36,863 nt of DNA from Pseudomonadota bacterium (GTDB lineage Bacteria > Desulfobacterota > Binatia > UBA12015): contig SXLG01000031.1 in NCBI GenBank assembly GCA_005777805.1, forward strand, positions 1 through 36,863, given 5' to 3'. Of the stretch, positions 7,684 through 16,346 are shown in pieces. Position numbers and translations under genes: made by a program. Below the pieces are notes generated by a model. That model saw nothing but the letters and a program-made list of their open reading frames with translations, had not been told where the DNA came from and searched no databases. The number at the start of each line of letters is the position of its first letter. The stretch's first letter is position 1.

Positions 7684-9900
7684 GTGAGCGTGCGTATCGA
7701 GCGCCTCTCGGTGCGCGACTTCGGCCCCCTGCGCGATCTCGTCCTCGTGCCGGGAGGTCTCACCGTCGTCCACGGCGCCAACGAGGCGGGAAAGACCTCG
7801 ACGGTCGATGCACTGGCGCGCGCGCTGCGCGAGCGGTTGCGCTCGGGAAACAGGCGCTTGCTGGACGGCCTGCGGGATGGGCCCGGCTTCGACGGCAAGG
7901 TCGAGCTCACGCTCTCGCCCGAGGACGGCGAGCCACTGCTCTCGCTGCTGCGCGACCACCCGACCTTGACGCGGGTATTCGTGGTCCGCGACGGCGATCC
8001 GAGCCTCGAAGGGGGGCGCAACTGGCTCAACGCGATCCGCGACCGCCTGATCGGGATCGACCTCGAGAAGGTCACAAACAAAGTCCGCACGAACGCCGGC
8101 TTGACCCCGACCGGTGCCCTGCGCGAGAGCCGGGCCGACGAGCGCCAGCGCACCGCCGAGCGCCTGGCGCGACTCGACGGCTGGATCGCCGGCCTGCCGC
8201 AGGTGGCGCGGCTCGGCGAGGAGATCCACCAGATCGAGCGCCAGCGCACCGCCGCCCGCGGCCGGATCGAGCGCTTGCGGGTTGCCGAACGCCACGAACG
8301 CTATCGCGCCGCGACCCGGACGCTGCTCGCGATCGAGGCCGCGCAGCGGCGGCTCGGCGAACTCCAACGCTACGGCGAGGCCGACCTCCAGAGCTGGCAC
8401 GCCGCGGTGGTGGCGGTGCGCGAGGCCGCGGCACTGGCCAAGACCGCCGACAACGAAGCGCATCGTCTACGCGACGAGCTGACCCTCGGACGTGAGGAGG
8501 AACGCAAGCGCGAACTTGCCGCCGAGCGCACCGAGGGTCTGGCCGGCGAGTGCGCTCGCGCCGACCTCGAGGGGCTGATCGGTCGCGCTCGCGTGGCGCG
8601 GGTCGCGGCCCGGGCGTGGGCCACGTGGCGTACGCCGCTCGCCATCGCGGCCACGCTGCTCCTGCTCGCCGCACTCGGACTCGGCCTGCTTGCCGCCGAT
8701 CCCACCTCGGGTCGGCTCCTCCCGCTCGCGGTCGCCGCCGGAGCGGCCGTGGCCACCGGACTCGCGGCAGGTGCGGCCGCCGTCCTGGCCCAGAGCCGGA
8801 TCTCGAATGCGGCGGCGCTCGAAGAGCAGGCTCTGGCACGCTGCGCCACCATCCTGGCTCGCGCCACGACGCTCGATGATTGCGCCGAGCAGCTCGGGGC
8901 TCTCGGTGCCACGGTCGGCCGGGCCAGCGCGGAGCGGGACGGCGCCACCGCGCGCCGCCGTCAGATCGAGGAATCGCTCGAGAGCGCCGAGCGAATTTTG
9001 GGGGAACGCAATCGCCAGCTCGAGGAGGTGCAGCGCCGGATCGCCGACGTGCGGGCCCGCGTGGGTCTCGCCAGCATCGACGAGCTCGAGGAGAAGCTGC
9101 GCTCGCGTGTCCGCGCGCAGACCCAGCTCGAAGAAGCCCATCGTGCCCTGGTCTCGCTGCTCGGAACAGTGGACGCCGATCTCCCGCTCGAACGTCAGGT
9201 CGAAGCGATCGCCGTGGACGATCCCGGACTCGCCCCTTCGCCTGGCGAGCTGGCCGCACTCGAAACCGAGGTCGAGGCCTGGAGCGTGCGCCTCGGCGAC
9301 CTGCGCGTCGAGATCAAGGAACGCCGCGATCAGGGGCTCGCGGCACTGGGCCTCGACGACCTCGGCGCGGCCGAGGCCGAGCGCGAGCGGCTGGCGGCAG
9401 CACTCGAACAGATCGATCATACGACGCGCGGTGCCGCGCTGGCGCTCCAGGCGCTGCGCGAGATCGGACAGGACTTCGACCGTCCGCTGCGCGAGGCCCT
9501 CGGCAGCGGACCGCGCGCCGCCGGCAGCTACCTCGCGCGAATGACGGAGAATCGCTACCGCGAAGTACTGCTTGACGGTGCCGGCTCGCTCAAGGTCGCT
9601 CGCGCCGACGGCAGCGAACTGACCACCGAGCAGCTCTCGCGCGGCACGCGCGACCAGCTCTCGCTGGCGGTCCGGATCGCGCTGGCGAGGCGACTCCTCG
9701 GGGAACCTGGATTCTTTGTATTCGACGACGCTTTCCTGTCATCCGATCCGACCCGGCGCGAGCCGCTGGCGCGCGCGCTGGCGGAACTTGCCGACGAAGG
9801 CTGGCAGATCATCTACCTGACTTTCGATCCGCAACTGCGCGACCGCCTGGTCGAACTCGGCGCAAACCTCGTACAGTTCGGGCGCAGCGACGGCGCCTAG
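7684..9900 (+). CDS. SbcC/YhaN-like ATPase with internal membrane segments
   Basis: A 738-residue SMC/Rad50-type ATPase. The N-terminal lobe has RIERLSVRDFGPL and Walker A GANEAGKTS (31-39); the C-terminal lobe has the signature LSRGTRDQLSLAVRIALARRL (about 650-670) and Walker B FFVFDDAF (about 677-684). Between them lie long Glu/Arg/Leu coiled coils interrupted at about 314-372 by two hydrophobic segments (LAIAATLLLLAALGLGLLA and PLAVAAGAAVATGLAAGAAAV). This layout matches the YhaN family, in which the coiled coil is membrane-anchored, rather than SbcC, and it follows a YhaO-like nuclease gene. It probably drives ATP-dependent DNA end processing close to the inner membrane. The GTG at 7684 is chosen because the conserved lobe starts there; the longer open frame upstream covers the duplicated DNA. 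Confidence 0.85.
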   Translation: MSVRIERLSVRDFGPLRDLVLVPGGLTVVHGANEAGKTSTVDALARALRERLRSGNRRLLDGLRDGPGFDGKVELTLSPEDGEPLLSLLRDHPTLTRVFVVRDGDPSLEGGRNWLNAIRDRLIGIDLEKVTNKVRTNAGLTPTGALRESRADERQRTAERLARLDGWIAGLPQVARLGEEIHQIERQRTAARGRIERLRVAERHERYRAATRTLLAIEAAQRRLGELQRYGEADLQSWHAAVVAVREAAALAKTADNEAHRLRDELTLGREEERKRELAAERTEGLAGECARADLEGLIGRARVARVAARAWATWRTPLAIAATLLLLAALGLGLLAADPTSGRLLPLAVAAGAAVATGLAAGAAAVLAQSRISNAAALEEQALARCATILARATTLDDCAEQLGALGATVGRASAERDGATARRRQIEESLESAERILGERNRQLEEVQRRIADVRARVGLASIDELEEKLRSRVRAQTQLEEAHRALVSLLGTVDADLPLERQVEAIAVDDPGLAPSPGELAALETEVEAWSVRLGDLRVEIKERRDQGLAALGLDDLGAAEAERERLAAALEQIDHTTRGAALALQALREIGQDFDRPLREALGSGPRAAGSYLARMTENRYREVLLDGAGSLKVARADGSELTTEQLSRGTRDQLSLAVRIALARRLLGEPGFFVFDDAFLSSDPTRREPLARALAELADEGWQIIYLTFDPQLRDRLVELGANLVQFGRSDGA

Positions 9901-10327
9901 CTGCGGCGGAGGGGAGACCGGAAGGGCGTAATCAAGCAGAGGTCCCGTTCGCGGAGGCTCGGGCCACGGACGGGGACAGATCGTGCCCGCTTGACCATGG
10001 CTACCGAAGGCTTCGGGCGAGCGCGGCCCCCCCCGGCACCGTGCCGGCGTCCGCGAGCGTCCTGGGCGGGCCCCAAAGCCAGGGCCAACCGACCGGGGTG
10101 ATTCGACCCGGTTTGCCGGCGGGCCGTGCCCGTTTTCTTCGACCGAAGGGACTGGAAGCGCACCGTGCCAAGCCTGTTCGCCCAGGCGGCTCCACGCGCT
10201 CGAGGGCGGGCTCGGCGGCATCAACGATTGCGAAGTGCTGGCCCTCCGTGTGGCCTCGCCGGAGACCACGGCGCGCGGGCGCCCGACCTAAACACCATGA
10301 AAATAAGAGTTGTTATGTTGGAATATC
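9901..10327. other. 427-base intergenic region
   Basis: No complete gene is supported. It holds a run of nine C (about 10027-10034), a small perfect inverted repeat (10033-10039 with 10041-10047) and, from about 10150 to 10290, a short open stretch with coding-like character (LEGGLGGINDCEVLAL in one frame, ending at a TAA at 10288-10290) that could be a gene remnant. I could not name it. Confidence 0.5.
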
Positions 10328-10332
10328 ATGGT
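10294..10332 (+). promoter_or_regulatory. AT-rich inverted repeat over an ATPase gene start
   Basis: ACCATGA (10294-10300) and its reverse complement TCATGGT (10326-10332) flank 25 AT-rich bases, in strong contrast with the surrounding GC-rich DNA. The right arm includes the likely ATG at 10328. This could be an operator or RNA hairpin at the translation start; the evidence is symmetry and composition only. Confidence 0.35.
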
Positions 10333-11506
10333 AACTGCCCCCATGATTGTCGCCCGCCACCGCCTGGTGGACATGCTTCACGCCGCGCTCCAGCGGCGGC
10401 CCGTCGTGGTTCTGACCGGGCCACGCCAGTGCGGTAAAACAACGCTTGCGCGGCAGATCCTCGCCCCGACGGCCTCCACTTACTTCGACCTGGAGGATCC
10501 GCGCACCCGCGCCCTCTTCGAAGAGCCGCTGACGGCCCTCGCGCCGCTGACCGGCATCGTGGTCATCGATGAAATCCAGCGAGCTCCGGAGCTCTTCCCG
10601 TTGTTGCGCGTGCTCGCGGACCGCCGTCCCCTGCCGGCTCGCTTCTTCATCCTCGGCAGCGCGTCGGGGGCCCTGTTGCACCAGAGTTCCGAGAGCCTCG
10701 CCGGCCGGGTCGAGCATATCCGCATGGGCGGTTTCGCGCTCGACGAAATCCATGCAGACGGCGGAACCACGCTCTGGCGTCGGGGGGGCTTCCCCGATGC
10801 CTTCCTGGCGCCCGACGAGGAGACCTCGGTTCACTGGCGGCGTGACTTCATCGACACCCTCATCGAGCGCGACCTGCCGCAGTGGGGCGTACGCATTTCG
10901 CCCACCGCCATGCGGCGCTTCTGGACGATGGTGGCCCACTACCACGGCCAGGTATGGAACAACGCTGATCCGGCACGTGCCCTGGGTGTGAGCGAACCCA
11001 CGGTACGCCGCTATCTCGACCTCCTGACCGATGCGCTGGTTCTTCGCCAACTGCAGCCGTGGCACGCCAACCTGCGCAAACGGCAGGTCAAGTCGCCCAA
11101 AGTTTATGTGCGCGACACCGGGCTGCTCCACGAACTCCTTGGCATCAAGGATCACTCCGAGCTGCTGCACCATCCGAAGCTCGGCGCTTCGTGGGAGGGA
11201 TTCGCCATCGAACAGGTGCTCGCCACCGAATCACATACCGAGACTTCCTTCTGGGCGAGCCACCAGGGCGCCGAAATCGACCTCTTGCTGCGGCGCCAGG
11301 GCAAGCTCTTCGGGGTCGAGTGCAAGCGGGTGGATGCGCCGCGCATCACACCCTCCATCCGCATCGCGCTCGAGGACCTGGGCCTGGAGCGGGTTGCCGT
11401 GGTCTACCCCGGAACCAAGCGGTATCCCCTGGCGGAGCGGGTGGAGGCCGTGCCGCTGGCCACGCTGGCTGAACCGGGACGACTCTTCGCCGCGGAGGGG
11501 CCATGA
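10328..11506 (+). CDS. AAA_14 / DUF4143 ATPase
   Basis: A 392-residue member of the widespread family with an N-terminal AAA_14 ATPase and a C-terminal DUF4143 domain. Walker A is GPRQCGKTT (31-39), Walker B IVVIDEIQ (77-84, Asp81 Glu82), and the sensor-like FFILGSAS follows. A winged-helix-like stretch (ALGVSEPTVRRYLDLL, about 219-234) leads into DUF4143, which ends with a nuclease-fold-like GAEIDLLL...FGVECK (about 315-335). The cellular role of the family is not established; these genes are mobile between genomes and often solitary. It stands alone here. The ATG at 10328 is preferred, with TTG 10310 and ATG 10343 possible. The AT-rich leader suggests acquisition, although the body has the local base composition. 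Confidence 0.85.
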   Translation: MVTAPMIVARHRLVDMLHAALQRRPVVVLTGPRQCGKTTLARQILAPTASTYFDLEDPRTRALFEEPLTALAPLTGIVVIDEIQRAPELFPLLRVLADRRPLPARFFILGSASGALLHQSSESLAGRVEHIRMGGFALDEIHADGGTTLWRRGGFPDAFLAPDEETSVHWRRDFIDTLIERDLPQWGVRISPTAMRRFWTMVAHYHGQVWNNADPARALGVSEPTVRRYLDLLTDALVLRQLQPWHANLRKRQVKSPKVYVRDTGLLHELLGIKDHSELLHHPKLGASWEGFAIEQVLATESHTETSFWASHQGAEIDLLLRRQGKLFGVECKRVDAPRITPSIRIALEDLGLERVAVVYPGTKRYPLAERVEAVPLATLAEPGRLFAAEGP

Positions 11507-11728
11507 ACGCGGCCGGCCGGCCTACCTACCCGACGCCGCGCGGGTGGAGTGGTGCGTGCCCTGGACGTTGCTGACCGGGCACGACGGCCGCCGACAAGCG
11601 CCACCTCAACTCCATGATCAACCACCTTCTCCGGGTGGCGGCGCTCGGGGCGACAATCATCGGCGTGGCGGCGTAACGGAACGAGCCGCGGCAGTGCGCT
11701 GCGGGCGGGATCGTCACCGCGCACGGAC

Positions 11729-12001
11729 TCAAGCCCGCGCCAGCGTCCAGAGGCCGATCACGATGAAACCCGCGCCAGCGGCGAGCGTCAATACACGTTC
11801 ACTGATTTGACGCGACAGGAAGCCGCCGGCCAGCACGCCGATCGCCGTGGTCGCGACCAGAGCGAGCGCGGCCGCCAGGAAAACCGTCATCCGCGGAGCC
11901 GCGCTGTCAGACGCAAAGAGAAGCGTGGCGAGTTGGGTTTTGTCGCCCAGCTCGGCGACGAAGACGGTGGCGAAAACCGTCGCGAAGAGCCGCAGGTTCA
12001 T
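11729..12001 (-). CDS. Gdt1/TMEM165-family (UPF0016) membrane protein
   Basis: A 90-residue membrane protein with the family signature ELGDKTQLAT (about 17-26), where the acidic pair is thought to bind the transported divalent cation (Mn2+ or Ca2+ in studied relatives). Three hydrophobic segments are visible (about 3-18, 39-60 and 70-88). It has only one copy of the signature, so it is a half-size form that would need to dimerise; full-length members carry two copies. The ATG at 12001 is preceded by GGGAGG. It lies 10 bases after the LLM oxidoreductase stop on the same strand, so the two are likely cotranscribed. Export of manganese is an inference from the family. Confidence 0.82.
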   Translation of the reverse strand: MNLRLFATVFATVFVAELGDKTQLATLLFASDSAAPRMTVFLAAALALVATTAIGVLAGGFLSRQISERVLTLAAGAGFIVIGLWTLARA

Positions 12002-12011
12002 CGAACCTCCC

Positions 12012-13013
12012 TCAACCCGCCAGAGCAGGCAGCACTTCCCCGGCGAAGCGCCGCATGTCGTCGGCGTTTGCGAAATTGATGCCGAGCAGGGAGAGGCCGT
12101 GCGTCACCTCGCGCCGGCGCAGCTCGGCGATCATCTGCTCGGGCGTGCCGATCAGTGCCACCGGATGAGTCAAGATCTCCGCGGGAGGCAGGCCGATGAA
12201 GGCCGAGAGGGCTTCCGCCACTTGCATGGTCTCGGCGGGCGACGAGGTCATCGCGTACTGGAAGATGGTCGAGGCGAAACGCACGCTGCCGCGGGGCCGC
12301 CCGGCCGCCGCCTCCGCCGCACGCACGCGCTCGAGCTTCGCCGGGACGGTCTGGTCGTTGAAGACGCGGATCTCTTCCATCGTGGTCGTACCGGCGCGGC
12401 CGGTGCGCGGCACCATGTGAACGATGTCGGCCCACTCGCCGGCGCGGCGCAGGATGCCGTTGCCGCTGCCGCCGATCATGAGCGGTGGATGGGGCTTCTG
12501 TACCGGCTTCGGACGCGAGACGGCCTCGCGCACCGTCCAATATTTGCCCTCGTGCGTGAAGCTGTCCTCGGTCCAGAGGCCGCGCATGATCGCGACTTGT
12601 TCGTCCAGCATCGCCAGCCGCTCCGCGATCGGCGGGAAGGGAATGCCCATCATCTCGAACTCGGCGCGCGTCCAGCCGGCACCGACGCCCGCGACGACGC
12701 GACCACGGCTCGCCTCGTCGATCTGCGCGAAGAGGCGGGCGTTCATCGCGGGATGGCGGAAGAGGAGACAGACCACGTGCGTGACCAGCTTGATGCGCTG
12801 GGTGCGCTGCGCCAGTGCGGCCAGCACCGTGAAGACCTCGTAAGCCGGCATCTCGCGCTGGAGCTGGCCGATGGATTCGAACACGTAGTGGTCGGGAACG
12901 GTCACCGCCGAGAAACCGAGCTCCTCCGCGAGCGCCACGTGCTGGATGATCTGCTCGATCCCCATGTAGTCCTGGCGACTCTGGCCGCCGGTGCCCCCGA
13001 TTGCGAATTCCAT
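12012..13013 (-). CDS. LLM-class flavin/F420 oxidoreductase
   Basis: A luciferase-like TIM-barrel oxidoreductase of 333 residues from the ATG at 13013. Landmarks are HVALAEELGFSAVTVPDHY, RIKLVTHVVCLLFRHPAM, IDEASRGRVVAGVGAGW (the usual LD..S.GR..LG.G.G. block), HPPLMIGGSGNGILRRAGEWAD and a final LIGTPEQMIAELRRR. It is probably an F420-dependent enzyme by resemblance; the substrate is unknown. The start is interesting: MEFAIG is encoded three times in frame, at 13130-side, 13082 and 13013, because the initiation region is duplicated every 69 bases. The copy at 13013 keeps the best ribosome site (AGAGGAG 6 bases upstream), whereas the upstream copy has a degraded one, so I choose 13013. Starting at 13082 would add 23 residues. 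Confidence 0.87.
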   Translation of the reverse strand: MEFAIGGTGGQSRQDYMGIEQIIQHVALAEELGFSAVTVPDHYVFESIGQLQREMPAYEVFTVLAALAQRTQRIKLVTHVVCLLFRHPAMNARLFAQIDEASRGRVVAGVGAGWTRAEFEMMGIPFPPIAERLAMLDEQVAIMRGLWTEDSFTHEGKYWTVREAVSRPKPVQKPHPPLMIGGSGNGILRRAGEWADIVHMVPRTGRAGTTTMEEIRVFNDQTVPAKLERVRAAEAAAGRPRGSVRFASTIFQYAMTSSPAETMQVAEALSAFIGLPPAEILTHPVALIGTPEQMIAELRRREVTHGLSLLGINFANADDMRRFAGEVLPALAG

Positions 13014-13143
13014 GCCTGTTCTCCTCTGGCCCGCGGCATGATCCTGCCGCAACGGCGTCATGCTGCCGATTGCGAATTCCATGTCTGTCCCGCCCTGGTC
13101 CGCGACACGATCCTGCCGCAACGGCGTCATGCTGCCGATTGCG
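12997..13143 (-). repeat. 69-base tandem duplication of a gene start
   Basis: Two full copies (12997-13065 and 13066-13134) match at about 61 of 69 positions by my count, followed by nine bases of a third copy (13135-13143). Each copy contains CCGATTGCGAATTCCATG, that is, the start codon and first codons of the LLM gene on the minus strand. Because 69 is divisible by three, the copies stay in frame. Confidence 0.9.
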
Positions 13144-13156
13144 CCACGCGGGGCCG

Positions 13157-13286
13157 CTCGTGATCCGACCGGATGGTGCGCAGGAGCTGCCTAGCCCGAC
13201 GCCTGGCGGTCCGCACGGCCTCTCGCGACCGGACCGGCCGGGTGCGCGATTTGTCCTACCCGACGCCTGGCCGTCGGCACGCCGGT
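13157..13286. repeat. 65-base imperfect tandem duplication
   Basis: The unit beginning at 13157 resembles the one at 13222 with compensating one-base gaps: both start CTCGNGAYC, contain GGTGCGC, and share CCGACGCCTGG followed by a CCGTC/GGTCC..CACG block. It directly follows the 69-base duplication, so almost the whole gap between the LLM gene and aroQ is made of such units. A related short segment may lie at 10-36 at the window edge. Confidence 0.6.
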
Positions 13287-13347
13287 GCGGCCAAGCGCTC
13301 GACCGGCGCAGACGAGAGGGGACTACCCCCTGGCGATCTCCCCGCGA

Positions 13348-13815
13348 TCACGCCGGCGGCGCCCAGCGGGCCGAGCCGGCTCGCGCGAGCGTGACCGCCG
13401 CGCGCAGGCCGAGCACGTAGCTCTCCGGACCGAAGCCGAGCACCTGGCCGGTCGCAACCTCTGCGATCAGGGAGCGGTGTCGGAACTCCTCGCGGCGGTG
13501 GATGTTGGAGAGATGGACTTCGATGACCGGCATGTCGGCCGCGGCGAGCGCATCGCGCAACGCCACGCTGGTGTGGGTAAAACCGCCGGGGTTGATGACG
13601 ATGGCGGCGGCCTTGCCCCGCGCCGCCTGGATGCGGTCGATCAGCCCGCCCTCGTGGTTGGACTGAAAGGTCTCGACCTCGACGCCGAGTTCCTCTCGCC
13701 CGAGCGCCACCAGCCGCGCATCGATCTCGGCCAGCGTGGCGCGACCGTAGATCTCCGGCTCGCGCTCGCCGAGGAGGTTGAGGTTGGGGCCGTGCAGGAT
13801 CAGGATCGTCGGCAC
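13348..13815 (-). CDS. aroQ: Type II 3-dehydroquinate dehydratase
   Basis: A 155-residue cytoplasmic enzyme that dehydrates 3-dehydroquinate to 3-dehydroshikimate, the third step of the shikimate pathway. The type II signature is complete: [19 protein letters not shown] with catalytic Tyr23, [30 protein letters not shown] and [19 protein letters not shown] carrying the catalytic His and substrate-binding Arg. Length matches the family (about 145-155). The last dozen residues ([12 protein letters not shown]) are unconserved. The ATG at 13815 begins the conserved first strand. It is not adjacent to other aro genes, but the shikimate kinase gene is in the same window near 22 kb. Confidence 0.95.
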   Translation of the reverse strand: MPTILILHGPNLNLLGEREPEIYGRATLAEIDARLVALGREELGVEVETFQSNHEGGLIDRIQAARGKAAAIVINPGGFTHTSVALRDALAAADMPVIEVHLSNIHRREEFRHRSLIAEVATGQVLGFGPESYVLGLRAAVTLARAGSARWAPPA

Positions 13816-14013
13816 GACGCGACCCTAGCAGCTCACGCGCCGCGAGTGCAGGCATTCGTTCGCCGCCCCTGCCTCCCGGCTCGCGACCCCGGTACGTTCG
13901 CCTCTCTCCTCGCCGTCCGCCACCGGCGCCGGGGAGCGCCCTGCGGCCGACCGTCGCCCCCGGCTCGTGCATCGCGCCGCGCAGCGGCACGCGTTGTGGT
14001 CCGCGAGGTTCTG

Positions 14014-14031
14014 GGCGTATGGTTCGCCTGC
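14014..14031 (+). promoter_or_regulatory. 18-base motif shared with the upstream edge of the next cysteine-rich gene
   Basis: GGCGTATGGTTCGCCTGC here matches 17 of 18 bases of 16342-16359. It includes a TATGGT hexamer and an ATG. A TTGTGG lies 18 bases before TATGGT, so it could be a promoter with a start near 14030; it could equally be an ancestral translation start shared by two paralogues. Confidence 0.35.
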
Positions 14032-14054
14032 TTCAGGAACAGGCGGAGGTTCTC

Positions 14055-15893
14055 ATGACGCTCTCATCCAGCGTGATCCGTGGCACGTGCCTGCTGGTTG
14101 CTCTGTCCATCGCGGCCCTGGTCGACGCGGCGTCTTTCCGGGTCGAGTCGGACGAGGGCGCGGGCGACGGCCTCGCCGGCGACGGCGTCTGTCAGAGCTG
14201 GCTTGGCGACTGCACCTTGCTGGCCGCGATCGAGGAAGCCAACGCGCTTCCTGGCGGCGACGCGATCGTGTTGCCGCCCGGCACCTACCCCGCGGGTCTC
14301 GGCCTGCAGGTCACCGACCACCTGGTCATCGGAGGGGCCGGCGCCGAGCGTTCGATCGTCGATCTGGGCGGCTTCGGAGAGACGGTCTTCATGAGCGAGC
14401 GCGCCGACCTCGCCCTGCTCGGCCTCACCGTGACCGGCGGCAACTCCAGTAACGTCGGCGGCGGCGTGCGCAGCTACGGCGGCCATCTTACAATCATCAA
14501 TTCTGTCATCCGCGGCAACGTGGCCGGCAACGTCGGCGGCGGTATCTACAAGGAGGGGGGCGTTCTGACGATCGCCGGCTCGACGATCCACGACAACTTT
14601 GCCTGGAATGTCGGCGGCGGCATCTCGGCCACCGGGTTGACGACACTGGTCAACTCGACCGTGAGCGGCAATCGGGTGCTCAACACCGGCGGCGGCATCT
14701 ACAACGGGGGCACGATGCGACTGGTCAACTGCACGGTGACGGAGAACTCGTGCATGAACAGCGCAGCCGGAGTCGACAGTCGCTCGGATGGCGTGGGGCA
14801 CCTCACGCTCGAGAACAGCATCCTCGCCAACAACCGCCTGCTGACCCTCGACCCGGTAGCCATGGAGCTGGTCGATATCGGACAGGGGGGCGATTGCATC
14901 AGCAACGATGTCTCCGGCAATCATAATCTCCTCCAGTCCAACGACTGCTTCACCGCGCCGGGAATGATCCCCTGCTGCGCTCTGGTCGGGGAGGCGAACC
15001 TCATCGGAGTCGACGCGCGCCTCGGACCGCTCGCCGACAATGGCGGTCAGACCCCCACCCGCGCTCCGGCCGTGGACAGCGCCGCCATCGATGCCGGCAG
15101 CCCAGCCCTCCCCGGCTCCGGACCCGATGCCTGCCCCGCGACCGATCAACGCGCCGTCGCGCGCCCGCAGGGGCTCGGCTGCGACATCGGCGCCCATGAA
15201 TTCGGGCCCTGCGGCAACGGCCTCGTCGAAGCCAGTGAACTCTGTGACGACGGCAATGCATTCGACGGCGACGGCTGCGATTCCAACTGCACGCCGACGG
15301 GCTGCGGCAACGGCCTCGTGAGCGCGGGCGAGGAGTGTGACGACGGCAACGCCACCGACGGCGACTGCTGCTCCTCGGGCTGCGTGCTGACCGTGGACGC
15401 CGATCTGGCGGACGCGGCTGGGGAATCGTCGCTACTGGTGCGCGAAGACGACGCGGCGGCCCTGCGGTGGACAGTCAAGAGCACATCCCCGGCCTCAACC
15501 GACGACCTTGGCGACCCCACGACCGAGACCGACTACGCGCTCTGCGTCGTCGACGAGACCGGCGCCCAGCCAAGTCTGGTTTTGGCGGCGGAGATGCGCG
15601 CGGGCGAACGCTGCGGCGAGCGGCCCTGCTGGCGCCGGACCGGGCACGGCTTCGTCTACCGCAACCCCAGCGCCGGCCCGGGCCAGCTCGGTCTCGTTCG
15701 CATGAGTGCTGGGGCCAGCGGCACGACCCTCAAGGTCACCGGCGCGGGACGGCGGCTGCGCTTCGGCAGGCTACCGCTCCTGCCGCCGGTGCGCGTGGTC
15801 ATGCAGCGAAGCGATGGCGCATCGGTGTTTTCTGCCCGCTACAGCGCAACCAGCCGCAACCAGCCCGACCAGTTCGCCGCCCGCAGCCGCTAG
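14055..15893 (+). CDS. Exported beta-helix, cysteine-repeat protein with shared C-terminal domain
   Basis: A 612-residue exported protein. It has a signal peptide (to about residue 28, ending VDAAS), a parallel beta-helix-type region (about 30-310) with repeated GGG-I/V-Y and N-S-T/I-V turns such as NVGGGIYKEGG, and a 'choice-of-anchor Q'-like end (PLADNGGQTPT...AIDAGSPA...DIGAHEFG, about 320-390). Two Myxococcus-type cysteine-rich repeats follow (CGNGLVEASELCDDGN and CGNGLVSAGEECDDGN, about 392-450). The last 150 residues form a domain also present in the protein starting at 16347. It is probably displayed on the surface or secreted; no enzyme motif is visible. The ATG at 14055 has GGCGGAGG 5 bases upstream; the in-frame ATG at 14019 is the alternative. 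Confidence 0.85.
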   Translation: MTLSSSVIRGTCLLVALSIAALVDAASFRVESDEGAGDGLAGDGVCQSWLGDCTLLAAIEEANALPGGDAIVLPPGTYPAGLGLQVTDHLVIGGAGAERSIVDLGGFGETVFMSERADLALLGLTVTGGNSSNVGGGVRSYGGHLTIINSVIRGNVAGNVGGGIYKEGGVLTIAGSTIHDNFAWNVGGGISATGLTTLVNSTVSGNRVLNTGGGIYNGGTMRLVNCTVTENSCMNSAAGVDSRSDGVGHLTLENSILANNRLLTLDPVAMELVDIGQGGDCISNDVSGNHNLLQSNDCFTAPGMIPCCALVGEANLIGVDARLGPLADNGGQTPTRAPAVDSAAIDAGSPALPGSGPDACPATDQRAVARPQGLGCDIGAHEFGPCGNGLVEASELCDDGNAFDGDGCDSNCTPTGCGNGLVSAGEECDDGNATDGDCCSSGCVLTVDADLADAAGESSLLVREDDAAALRWTVKSTSPASTDDLGDPTTETDYALCVVDETGAQPSLVLAAEMRAGERCGERPCWRRTGHGFVYRNPSAGPGQLGLVRMSAGASGTTLKVTGAGRRLRFGRLPLLPPVRVVMQRSDGASVFSARYSATSRNQPDQFAARSR

Positions 15894-16346
15894 TGCCCTG
15901 TTCCGCAAATGGCTCTACAAATTCCGCCATAGAGGGGCCGCTGCCTGCATCCTGCGCAGGAGCCGCAGTTGCAAAGAAGCGTCAAAAACAGGCGCACAAG
16001 CGGGCGGGCGTCGCCGCTTTCGCCACCGGGGGTGGGAGTCCCGGTCGCTGGACCGAGACGGGAAAGCGGAAAACGTGCGCGGCGCACGACCAAAGTATCC
16101 TGCGAGAACGACTGAGCCTGCGCCGAACGCTCTCCCGTGCGTGCGAGCCGCGGCTCCACCCTGTCTCCGGTTCCGGTCGGCCACGCGCCCCGCGTCGAAC
16201 ACTTCCCGGCGCGTGCGCTGCACGGGATCGGATCGCGCGCGGGCGGGCCGGCACCGATCGCGCCCGGACCGGACCGACGCGGCGCTGCCCCGCAGAGGGA
16301 GAACCGGTCTTGCCCGAAGCTCGCGGGCGCGAGACATTGGTGGCGT
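15894..16346. other. 453-base intergenic region
   Basis: No gene is supported on either strand. Two short perfect palindromes are visible: TCCTGCGCAGGA at 15950-15961 and CGTGCGC/GCGCACG at 16074-16088 around a central G. Either could form a weak hairpin after the upstream gene, but neither has a T-run. Confidence 0.5.

Noticed and set aside
10150-10290. Remnant of a CHAD-like or other gene before the DUF4143 ATPase
   Set aside because: Only about 30 residues look coding and the resemblance is too weak to name a family.
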